A model generated the notes under the pieces. That model was given only the letters and a program-made list of their open reading frames with translations, searched no databases and was not told the origin of the DNA. The translations under genes and the position numbers were made by a program. 64,000 bases of DNA from UBA5314 sp964635975 (GTDB taxonomy: Bacteria; Bacillota; Syntrophomonadia; Syntrophomonadales; Syntrophomonadaceae): contig CAZWPO010000012.1 in NCBI GenBank assembly GCA_964635975.1, positions 17,847 to 81,846 of the forward strand. The letters run 5' to 3'. This document shows positions 8,413-15,691 of this stretch, one piece after another; position 1 is the first letter of the stretch, and the number at the start of each line of letters is the position of its first letter.

Positions 8413-8605
8413 AATAGCGGCGGTCCCTTGGTGCCAGTTGATAGGTTTCGAGCCATAAGCTAATACTTGCGCTTTTTTGTTGACACTTTTGGGATTAGAA
8501 TTCAACCCAACTCCAACTAATTTATTTTTATTTAATGGTTGCCTTATTGACTTGCGTAGCACGGTTGCGTATCATTAATGTATCGTCGACTGGGAGGTGA
8601 TTTTA

Positions 8606-8896
8606 ATGCAGTTTATCAATGTGCGGGATTTGAGAATGAGGTCAGCCGAAATTTGGCGTCAGTTAGAAGAGGAAGGCTATATGGTAATAACCTCTAGCGG
8701 AAAGCCTATTGCACTCCTTTCTAATATAGACGAAAAGCAGCTGGAGGATGGTATTCGGGCGATCAAACAGGCTAGAGCAACCATAGCTGTTACCAATCTT
8801 CAGGAGAAATCGGTTAAAGAAGGGCGAAATCAAATCAGCGAAAGTGACATTGAAGCTGAAATCAAAAACGTCAGGCGGACGCTGCGATGCGAATAG
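8606..8896 (+). CDS. Phd/YefM-type antitoxin
   Basis: 96 residues from ATG 8606, seven bases after GGGAGGTG; the GTG nine bases upstream overlaps that site. The N-terminus (FINVRDLRMRSAEIWRQLEEEGYMVITSSGKPIALL) is the Phd/YefM DNA-binding fold: a short strand, a helix, then the G-x-P-x-A-x-L segment. The C-terminal half would wrap the toxin. It overlaps the PIN-toxin gene by 10 bp, so the pair is translationally coupled. It likely represses its own operon (family knowledge). Confidence 0.88.
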   Translation: MQFINVRDLRMRSAEIWRQLEEEGYMVITSSGKPIALLSNIDEKQLEDGIRAIKQARATIAVTNLQEKSVKEGRNQISESDIEAEIKNVRRTLRCE

Positions 8897-9312
8897 TAAT
8901 TGATACAAATGTATTGGTTTCGGGGCTGTTAAATCCGCACAATCATCCGGGTGCTATCGTTCGCCTTATCGCGGGCGGGCATTTGCAGGTAGTCTACGAC
9001 GCAAGGATATTGAGTGAATACCGCGAGGTTTTACATCGTCCCCTCTTTGGTTTTAATCCCCATGATGTCGATGCACTAATTGATTATTTGAAAGATTCGG
9101 GATTATTAGTTACAGCCTTTCCGTTAGACATTCACCTGCCTGATCCCGATGACGAACCATTTCTGGAAGCAGCCATGGCCCAACCTGGCATTATGCTAAT
9201 AACCGGGAATAAGAAGCATTTTCCTCCCAAAGCTTGTGGTTTGATCACCGTTTACAGTCCAGCGGAATTTATAAATTACCTATCCATAAATTATGATAGC
9301 CAAAATCTTTAA
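8887..9312 (+). CDS. PIN-domain toxin (COG1569-type ribonuclease)
   Basis: 141 residues. The N-terminal RIVIDTNVLVSGLL carries the first catalytic Asp. Further acidic residues follow in ILSEYREVL and in the LPDPDDEPFLEAA segment, and ITGNKKHF is the conserved PIN tail motif. This subfamily is generally paired with an upstream Phd-like antitoxin, as here. Predicted activity is Mg-dependent RNA cleavage. The frame is intact, and a terminator-like hairpin lies about 140 bp downstream. This is the only pair in the island with no second copy in the window. Confidence 0.9.
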   Translation: MRIVIDTNVLVSGLLNPHNHPGAIVRLIAGGHLQVVYDARILSEYREVLHRPLFGFNPHDVDALIDYLKDSGLLVTAFPLDIHLPDPDDEPFLEAAMAQPGIMLITGNKKHFPPKACGLITVYSPAEFINYLSINYDSQNL

Positions 9313-9407
9313 CTTCCTTCATACACTCCTCCATGGCCAGATTATTTTAGGGAAATAACGTAGGATCGCGAATTAAATCAAAACAGATTGGCGGCACATA
9401 TCTATGA

Positions 9408-9530
9408 TCCCGTTGTGATAAAATAGTGTCGGTCCTCTGGCACCAAAGGAAAATAGAGGGTTTCAGCCCTCTTAATTTTTTGTCTATTTTCATTTCGAAC
9501 TAATTTACTGCCATTTTTACTGCAAGTAGG
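9408..9530 (+). repeat. Dispersed repeat, copy 1 (second copy 11387-11507)
   Basis: About 120 bp are closely similar to 11387-11507, starting with CCCGTTGTGATAAA and containing GTCGGTCCTCTGGCACCA and a terminator hairpin. A shorter degenerate match to its core lies at about 8408-8437, right after the truncated hepT. The repeat marks the 3' boundary of each toxin-antitoxin cassette. Confidence 0.85.
9455..9481 (+). terminator. Rho-independent terminator-like hairpin
   Basis: AGAGGG, loop TTTCAG, CCCTCT, then TAATTTTTTG. It is placed to end the Phd/PIN transcript. Confidence 0.65.
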
Positions 9531-9571
9531 CATCTACCTATCCTGAGATTTCAGATGAGAATTTACCCGAC

Positions 9572-9599
9572 AAAAAAGACTCCCAAAACAAGGAGTCTC
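9572..9599 (-). terminator. Rho-independent terminator of the zeta-like operon
   Basis: On the minus strand GACTCC, loop, GGAGTC, followed by TTTTTTG, 35 bp after the stop of the zeta-like gene. Confidence 0.8.
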
Positions 9600-9633
9600 A
9601 TAAAGGTAGTTCAACTTGAAGCCCATTTTAGTT

Positions 9634-10272
9634 CTAATTAAAATATTCTTCTGTCTCTTCAGGGGTTAAGTCATACATAATAAATGAGGAATCCAAGGAT
9701 AATTCGGCTTTTAGGGCTTCGCACCACTCCGGGCGATGTCCCTTATTGAAAAAAATGTATTCATTAGACCGTTTACGGAATAGTTGAGCCGGGTCCCCTT
9801 CATCTTCAGTATTATCGTAGACTGTGGCCTGGTCTGCAATTCTAATGATTGCCGGGAGCAACCCCATACTCCTATAGTAGCGCTGGATTAATTTCTCTTT
9901 CGGAACATCGTGGCCACCTTCTGATACTCGTTGTCTAACTCTCCTCAGGTTAATCTCTGGATCACTAGTTGTAACGAATAATACATCAACCTCATAACCG
10001 AGATCTTTAGCATCTTTAATAAATTCAAGCTTACCCTCGGTAGAAAAAACTGTTTCAAAAGCGAAAGGATCGCCATTTTCTATTGCCGTCCATCGATCAG
10101 CTTCAGCTGCATCCATAGCCTCTTTATAGCGATCCTCCATTGATTCGAGGTGACCAAAAAACCTTATGTAATTGTCCGGGCAGATATACTTCATTCCAAA
10201 TTGATCAATATATCCTTCAACTATGGTTGATTTACCCGAACCGTTTGGTCCTGCCACCACTAGTAGCTTCAA
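9634..10272 (-). CDS. Zeta-toxin-like P-loop kinase (COG4185 type)
   Basis: 212 residues from TTG 10272, whose last two bases lie in the TGA of the upstream small gene (TTGA overlap). A Walker A motif GPNGSGKST lies at residues 8-16, with CPDNYIR and FAFETVFS segments typical of zeta-like/AAA kinases that handle nucleotide sugars or other small substrates. A C-terminal RRVRQRVSEGGHDVP stretch gives the Arg-rich lid. The Epsilon/Zeta family phosphorylates UDP-GlcNAc; this branch is less characterised, so toxicity is inferred. A partial second copy at 11511-12011 shows that the module has been duplicated. Confidence 0.85.
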   Translation of the reverse strand: MKLLVVAGPNGSGKSTIVEGYIDQFGMKYICPDNYIRFFGHLESMEDRYKEAMDAAEADRWTAIENGDPFAFETVFSTEGKLEFIKDAKDLGYEVDVLFVTTSDPEINLRRVRQRVSEGGHDVPKEKLIQRYYRSMGLLPAIIRIADQATVYDNTEDEGDPAQLFRKRSNEYIFFNKGHRPEWCEALKAELSLDSSFIMYDLTPEETEEYFN

Positions 10273-10442
10273 TTAGCAATAAGCCTTTGCCTTCTTCGCT
10301 TCGAAGACAATTCCTCATGAGTTTTAGCAGCAGCCGCATCCAGCTTTTCGGCTGTGACTTTATAACTGTAAGGTTTTCTGAGATTTGCTATTATTGATCG
10401 AGCAGCTTTTTCTTCTGGTGTAGCTTTTGGTATTTTTGCCAT
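10269..10442 (-). CDS. 57-aa partner of the zeta-like kinase, probable antitoxin
   Basis: ATG 10442 follows GAGAGGTG at normal spacing. The 57-residue product is Lys/Arg-rich with two predicted helices (TPEEKAARSIIANLR and AEKLDAAAAKTHEELSSKRRR). Its TGA overlaps the TTG start of the kinase. Small helical genes in this position often encode the antitoxin of zeta-like kinases. I cannot assign it to a named family from sequence alone. The last 24 codons are duplicated at 12008-12080. Confidence 0.75.
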   Translation of the reverse strand: MAKIPKATPEEKAARSIIANLRKPYSYKVTAEKLDAAAAKTHEELSSKRRRQRLIAN

Positions 10443-10707
10443 TTAAAACACCTCTCTAATATAAGGCCGTTTGTAACTTTAATTTTAAGACTTATTTCAG
10501 AACTAGGCAAGTTACCGGATATAATGCTTTATAGGTTATTATATTTATCGCAAATGCCGCCAAAACGTTGAATTGGTTCCCTATTTTATAATTATCTCGG
10601 CTGGCTACGTATTTAAGGCTCCACCTTTTCCCCGCAGAATACTTTGGATAATTTTGGTACAAGACATCCTTGCCCCTGATCTCCCCTACCCCTAAAATGG
10701 AAGAAAG

Positions 10708-11022
10708 GTGGTGAAAGGTTTGGCTGGGAAAATAAGCGAGAAAACTGAAGTGCTTAATCAAATATCATCGATTCGCGAAGAACTGAATGAACGTTTCACC
10801 GTTAAACGTATTGGCATTTTTGGCTCGTTCGCCAGAGGTGAGGAGAAGGCCGAAAGCGACATCGATATCATCGTAGAGCTTGATGAGCAGACGTTCGATC
10901 ACTATATGGAATTGAAATTCAGGCTGGAAGAAGTACTGCAGCGTCCAGTAGACCTGATTATTGCTGATACAGTTAAACCACGCCTTAAACCGATTATTGA
11001 GCGGGAGGTTATCTATGTCTAG
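10708..11022 (+). CDS. mntA: MntA-type nucleotidyltransferase antitoxin
   Basis: 104 residues from GTG 10708. The minimal nucleotidyltransferase motif is visible as IFGSFARGEEKAESDIDIIVEL (residues about 38-59): GSF-x-RG followed by DxD. The C-terminus (RPVDLIIADTVKPRLKPIIEREVIYV) is typical. MntA proteins AMPylate and silence the HEPN toxin HepT (known for characterised pairs). The stop overlaps the hepT start (ATGTCTAG), as expected for the pair. Here hepT is frameshifted, so this antitoxin may be an orphan. Confidence 0.9.
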   Translation: MVKGLAGKISEKTEVLNQISSIREELNERFTVKRIGIFGSFARGEEKAESDIDIIVELDEQTFDHYMELKFRLEEVLQRPVDLIIADTVKPRLKPIIEREVIYV

Positions 11023-11358
11023 AGATCCCCGCCTTTATCTGGACGATATCCTCGAAGCTATTGATAATATTCATGAATTTCTGTCTGACATTGATTTTGA
11101 ACAATTTGAGAAAGATAAAAAGCTCAATATGCGGCACTCCGGTGTTTAGAAATTATTGGTGAAGCATCCGGCCGCCTTGTAAATAATTATAAAGACATAG
11201 CACCCGAAATCGAGTGGCGAAAAATCATTGCATTACGAAACATCTTAATTCATGAATATTTCGGTATCAGCTTGCCTATTGTTTGGGATGTCATCCAAAA
11301 TAAGCTTGCCCCTCTTGAAGAATCATGCAAAATGCTTCTGAAACAGCTAAAGAATTAA
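11015..11358 (+). pseudogene. hepT: HepT (HEPN-domain RNase toxin), frameshifted
   Basis: The frame from ATG 11015 reads SRDPRLYLDDILEAIDNIHEF up to about 11120 and hits TAG at 11147. The neighbouring frame then continues as QYAALRCLEIIGEASGRLVN and ends with IIALRNILIHEYFGI...LLKQLKN, TAA at 11356. Together they make a full-length HEPN/DUF86 protein with the RNxxxH(x)Y RNase motif (RNILIHEY). One indel at about 11115-11125 (after GATAAAAAG) separates the halves. This could be natural inactivation or an assembly error in an A-run. Confidence 0.85.
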
Positions 11359-11386
11359 AGAATCCCCCTAATACCAACTTTAATAA

Positions 11387-11507
11387 TCCCGTTGTGATAA
11401 AGTAGTGTCGGTCCTCTGGCACCATAGAAAAATAGAGGGTTACAGCCCTCTTAATTATTTGTCTATATATCTCATATCTAATTTACTGCCGTTTTTACTG
11501 CAGTTTT
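11387..11507 (+). repeat. Dispersed repeat, copy 2
   Basis: Similar over its whole length to 9408-9530. It contains the hairpin AGAGGG-TTACAG-CCCTCT at 11433-11450 followed by TAATTATTTG, which can terminate the mntA-hepT transcript. Confidence 0.85.
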
Positions 11508-11510
11508 ATA

Positions 11511-12011
11511 TTAACCAAACCAATTAAGTAATCCGGGCATTAGAATCAACGACAATTTCCACCATATTAGAAAAATAAGAATCCAGGCTAGTAATGTTAT
11601 TATATTTTCAATTTCCTTCGATTCATTGTAGGACAACATTTTAAATCTTCCAGGCTTTGAACGTTCTTTAATAATCGGCCAGAAAACAGGAATACCATTG
11701 TCCGTAAAAGCGTCTGTCAAAAGATGCATTCCATAACCGAGATCTTTAGCATCTTTAATAAATTCAAGCTTACCTTCGGTAGAAAAGACTGTTTCAAAAG
11801 CAAAAGGATCGCCATTTTCTATTGTGGTCCATCGATCAGCCTCAGCTGAATCCATAGCCTCTTTATAGCGATCCTTCATTGATTCAAGGTGACCAATAAA
11901 TCTTGTGTAATTGTCCGGGCAGATATACTTCATTCCGAATTGATCAATATATCCTTCAGCTATAGTCGATTTACCCGAACCGTTTGGTCCCGCCACCACT
12001 AGTAGCTTCAA
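11511..12011 (-). pseudogene. Chimera: zeta-like kinase N-half fused to a YdjM-like hydrolase tail
   Basis: From TTG 12011, residues 1-93 are almost identical to the zeta-like kinase at 9634-10272, with Walker A intact. At about plus 11732 the frame changes to GMHLLTDAFTDNGIPVFWPI..., which resembles the C-terminal part of membrane-bound YdjM/DUF457 metal-dependent hydrolases (HLLTDAFT and a G-x-P-x-x-W-P motif), ending with a hydrophobic segment. The 166-codon frame is open across the junction. The substrate-binding half of the kinase is lost, so the product is probably non-functional, though a fused protein could be made. Confidence 0.8.
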
Positions 12012-12080
12012 TTAGCAATAAGCCTTTGCCTTCTTCGCTTCGAAGACAATTCCTCATGAGTTTTAGCAGCAGCCGCATCT
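12008..12080 (-). pseudogene. Remnant of the 57-aa zeta partner
   Basis: The last 24 codons are identical in sense to 10269-10341, after which similarity stops at GCCGCATC. The start and first half are missing. Confidence 0.85.
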
Positions 12081-12130
12081 ATAACCGCACCTCCCGATGC
12101 GTTCAGTTACATTAACTGGTTGCTTTTTTA

Positions 12131-12220
12131 AGGCACAAGAACCGTCCCCGCGCCTTCCCGCGCCTTCAAGAACCGTCCCCGCGCCTTTTCCCACGCCTTC
12201 CCACGCCTTCCCACGCCTTC
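12131..12220. repeat. Short GC-rich direct repeats (REP-like)
   Basis: Two copies of AAGAACCGTCCCCGCGCCTT and five or more copies of (C)CACGCCTTC/CGCGCCTTC lie in tandem. The GGGGACGGTTCTT motif on the minus strand recurs as a REP-like sequence in other Clostridia (recalled, not checked). A 20-bp piece identical to the inside of hepT (11181-11200) follows directly at 12221-12240. Confidence 0.75.
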
Positions 12221-12310
12221 AAATAATTATAAAGACATAGCCCTGCCATCTGCCAAAACTTCGTTGGAAATGAGGTCAGATGAACGCGCCGGTTAACTGG
12301 CCACCAAATT

Positions 12311-12934
12311 TCACTGTCTCCCCCCTGCCAGGCAGCCTTCACTGGCCGCAAACATTACTAACTGCAGTCTGTCTTTAAAACCATAGCGCAGAAGCATGCG
12401 GGAGATATAATTGCGCACTGTTCCGTGGCTCAAAAAAAGGAGTTCGGATATTTCACGCGCGCTCTTTCCCTCCAATAAAAGGTGTAAAATGCTTAGTTCA
12501 GTATCGGAAAAAACCGCCCTTACTTGACCGCCTGGCTTTCTCGCTTCCTTTTGAGCCGGGAATATTCGGTACTTTTTCATGGTGTCACGGATAATTGATA
12601 CAAGCTCCTCAAGTTGGACATCCTTGAGCACATAGCCATCAGCCCCGGCATCCATAGCGCTTTGAATATTGTTTTCATCTCCAAAGGCGCTTAGAATTAG
12701 CACTTTGACTTGCTGCATCTCAGATTTAATTGTCCTGGCTGCATCGATACCATTTCCGCTGCGGGTATATATGTCCATCAAAACTATATCCGGTTTTTTA
12801 GTTTTGCATAGTTCAAGAGCCTGGTCAGCGCATTCTGATGCGCCCACTATTTCAAAATCCTGGTTGTCCGCCAGAGCCGCCACAAGAGTCTCACACAGCA
12901 GCATTTGATCCTCTATAATCAGAATACGAATCAT
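12311..12934 (-). CDS. NarL/FixJ-family response regulator
   Basis: 207 residues. A receiver domain at 1-120 has acidic pair E8-D9, phosphoacceptor D54 (PDIVLMDIY) and K104 (GYVLKDV). A LuxR-type HTH at about 140-200 reads FSDTELSILHLLLEGKSAREISELLFLSHGTVRNYISRM. It is divergent from the two sensor genes at 13091-17114, with 156 bp between starts, and is the obvious partner of the histidine kinase at 15666. Phosphorylation should allow dimerisation and DNA binding. Confidence 0.93.
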   Translation of the reverse strand: MIRILIIEDQMLLCETLVAALADNQDFEIVGASECADQALELCKTKKPDIVLMDIYTRSGNGIDAARTIKSEMQQVKVLILSAFGDENNIQSAMDAGADGYVLKDVQLEELVSIIRDTMKKYRIFPAQKEARKPGGQVRAVFSDTELSILHLLLEGKSAREISELLFLSHGTVRNYISRMLLRYGFKDRLQLVMFAASEGCLAGGRQ

Positions 12935-13090
12935 CGGAATTTCCCTCCCATTCCTCCGCAGAATATATACCTATTGGAATATATTTTCTATGGATGCAAT
13001 AAATCCTTTATCAGTCAAATACATGTCACGATTGTGTTACAATATCGTTAAGCCTCATTAGGAGATTAATTCTCATTCCGGGGAGTTGTT

Positions 13091-15691
13091 ATGCGTGTAA
13101 TTGTCGCTGCATTTTTTCTAATGGCACTGGCTTTTGTTTTTCCTCAGACAATCTGGGCCGATGATGAAAAAGCCCGGGTTCTAACAGAAGAAAACTATTT
13201 TTCCAATCTTGATAAGGTGATTCAGGATTCTGGAATCGCGGTTAATCTTACAACAATAGACGCCCACCGGCTTGCCTTGCATCTAGCCGATTTCCATGGA
13301 ATCGTGCAGCTCGATCAGTCCCGATGGCTGGCTTTGCAGGAGGCTGGCTGGACCGATGGCAAGTGGACTCCTGATTACGAATGCACCGTAGTATTTGTTG
13401 TTGATCAAAGCCGCGCACCGCCAATCCGGGGATGGCATGATCTGTTGACTAGTGATGTACCGATCGCTATCTCTCATTATGAGACTTCCCTGGGGCAAAG
13501 TACCATTCTCGCCTGCGCCCTGGCCCGGGGTGGTGATGAAGGCAACCTGACTCCGGCTTTAACTTATTTCAGGACTTTGCACCAGGCTGGACGTCTATAC
13601 GATACTGGTGAAAGATACGATTATCAATTTGATCACGCGATGCTTACCAAAGCTCCCGTCGCTATTATGTGGGATTATCAAGCCGCCGCAATAAAAAAGG
13701 AACTGGGCAGCAATTATGTCATCGTAGTCCCGGAAGAAGGATCGCTAAAAATAGAAGCCGGGCTTTCCCTATCCAGATATTCCAACCCTTCCGATAGAGC
13801 CCTAAAAGCTTATTTACAAAGCGAAAGGGGCCGGGAACAATTGAGTCTGGCTGGTTTTTGCCCAGCGGGGAGCGATTTGGCATACGCACTCAAACTGCCC
13901 AATCCTACCTCTTTCTACACCATAACGGACCACAGGCAGTGGATTACTACTTCCTCTAACCTGAAGGCCTCCTGGAAAAGGCAGGTCCGGCTCACCCATC
14001 TCTATTCGCTCGCATCCCGCAGTGAAATGATGCTTTTTTCCTTGCTCATGTTTTTTTTGTTGATCTTCTGGAGCGCCAGTATGTATATGCGTATATCTCC
14101 CGGCCTGGTCAGGCGCATTTTTGTCGCCTTCGCTGCTTTTCTCTTATGGCTGCTTATATTAAAACTAATTAAAGTACTGACCGTGGATGATATGGAAATA
14201 TTTATTTGGCATCTATGGTACACCGCTCTACCAGCATATGCCCCGCTGTGGTGCTGGATGTGCTATGCCTTTGTCTATGAACGCATGCCCCCCGGGCCAG
14301 TTCTTTTTGCACTTGTGGCGCCAGCACTGTTCTTTGCCCTGGCCGGGCTAACCAATGATCTTCATCAGGCGATGCTCATTTTACCAGCAGATAGGATAAA
14401 TATAGGAGCACAATACTCACACGGGTGGATATACTGGACCATGTTGGTCTTTCAGGCATTGTACATAGTGAGCGGGGTCGCGCTTCTGTTGCGGTTCGGA
14501 TACAGCCGGCACAAAAAAAGGCAAGCCACTTATGTCCTGCTTTTCGCAACTATCATCTTATCTTTTTCGTTGCTGTACGTAAAAAAAGTGCCTTTTTTCT
14601 TCGAATTGGATTTTGTGGTTGTGCTAATCCTGTTATTTGTAGTTTTCATGGAGATTCTGGCCCGGGACCGATTGCTGGGTATCAACTACGCTATCAAACC
14701 ATTCCTCGCGGAATTCAAAGTTCCCCTGGCCGCATTAAACGAGTCGGGAGAATGGATTTACAGAAATGCGGCCATGATGGCGTTTACCGCTGAAACACCT
14801 GCTGCTCTGTCCGCCTCCGATATTAAAGGGCTCCTGACCCTGCCGGCCAATATAACCGGCCTTAATTTCCCGGGAGTTAAGCTTCACAGCAGCAGGATAT
14901 TTCATCCTTTGATAACTCGAATTCCCGGGGGTTATTCACTGGTTCTCGAAGACAGAAGCGAAGTGGAAGCAATGTTCAAAGTACTGGCAGAAAAACAGGA
15001 GGGCCTAAGACAAATCAACCGCCTGCTCAAGCGCCGGCATGATATGGAGTCATTTTTGGCTGCCACCCGTGAAAAAGCTGAATCTATGGCCAGGCTGGAG
15101 GCGGCACTTTCTCTCAAGCTCAGGGAGCTGTACCACTGCATGACCAGCATAGGAAATGAAGATAATTTGACCAATTGGCTGCACAAACTGCAATATGCCC
15201 GGCTACTGGCCGGTTTCTGCCATAGCCGCCTGCGTATCAGCATTATGTCACTCAACAGTCCAACTGCCGATTTTAATTATCTCTGCGACATTTTCAAAAA
15301 AACGCTCAAAGACCTTGACAATTATAATATAAATTCCTATCTCTCGATTCAGGGGGAAGGCCGACTGCCATCTGAAATAGCTCTGATACTCTATGAAGCT
15401 CTGTTCATCACCTTGAAATTAGTGGTCGGGCTGCCCGGATTATCGCTTTATCTAGGCTTGAGATTGGATAATTCAGGTATAAACTTTTTCATCAGACTGC
15501 CACTCCTGGTTGAGGAAATCGAACAACTAAATGGATCGCACAGCTTATCCTTTGGTCAATATGACCTTGAATTATTGCAAAAGTACAACGGTAAATTTGA
15601 ACATCTGGATGATGATGATGGCTCGCTGATCAGGTTAAGTTTTATGATAGGTGGTGAGGAAACAGATGAAACTGTATCTTGCCACATTTGA
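13091..15691 (+). CDS. Membrane sensor: binding-protein-like domain, 7TM region, degenerate kinase tail
   Basis: 866 residues. A signal peptide (about 1-23, cleavage after TIWA) precedes an extracellular domain (about 25-265) resembling type-2 periplasmic binding proteins (ITTIDAHRLALHLADFHGIVQLD..., GWHDLLTSDVPIAISH). Seven membrane segments follow at about 310-540, arranged as in HisKA_7TM-type sensors, then a PAS-like piece, a coiled coil (about 615-680) and a tail of roughly 200 residues. I see no clear phospho-His box and no complete N/G1/G2 ATP-binding motifs, so it probably senses a ligand and passes the signal to the kinase encoded next. It overlaps that gene by 26 bp. Confidence 0.78.
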   Translation: MRVIVAAFFLMALAFVFPQTIWADDEKARVLTEENYFSNLDKVIQDSGIAVNLTTIDAHRLALHLADFHGIVQLDQSRWLALQEAGWTDGKWTPDYECTVVFVVDQSRAPPIRGWHDLLTSDVPIAISHYETSLGQSTILACALARGGDEGNLTPALTYFRTLHQAGRLYDTGERYDYQFDHAMLTKAPVAIMWDYQAAAIKKELGSNYVIVVPEEGSLKIEAGLSLSRYSNPSDRALKAYLQSERGREQLSLAGFCPAGSDLAYALKLPNPTSFYTITDHRQWITTSSNLKASWKRQVRLTHLYSLASRSEMMLFSLLMFFLLIFWSASMYMRISPGLVRRIFVAFAAFLLWLLILKLIKVLTVDDMEIFIWHLWYTALPAYAPLWCWMCYAFVYERMPPGPVLFALVAPALFFALAGLTNDLHQAMLILPADRINIGAQYSHGWIYWTMLVFQALYIVSGVALLLRFGYSRHKKRQATYVLLFATIILSFSLLYVKKVPFFFELDFVVVLILLFVVFMEILARDRLLGINYAIKPFLAEFKVPLAALNESGEWIYRNAAMMAFTAETPAALSASDIKGLLTLPANITGLNFPGVKLHSSRIFHPLITRIPGGYSLVLEDRSEVEAMFKVLAEKQEGLRQINRLLKRRHDMESFLAATREKAESMARLEAALSLKLRELYHCMTSIGNEDNLTNWLHKLQYARLLAGFCHSRLRISIMSLNSPTADFNYLCDIFKKTLKDLDNYNINSYLSIQGEGRLPSEIALILYEALFITLKLVVGLPGLSLYLGLRLDNSGINFFIRLPLLVEEIEQLNGSHSLSFGQYDLELLQKYNGKFEHLDDDDGSLIRLSFMIGGEETDETVSCHI

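Noticed and set aside
13091..15691. Ordinary hybrid or orthodox histidine kinase
   Set aside because: No clear phospho-His box or N/G boxes are visible in the C-terminal 250 residues; treated as a sensor partner.
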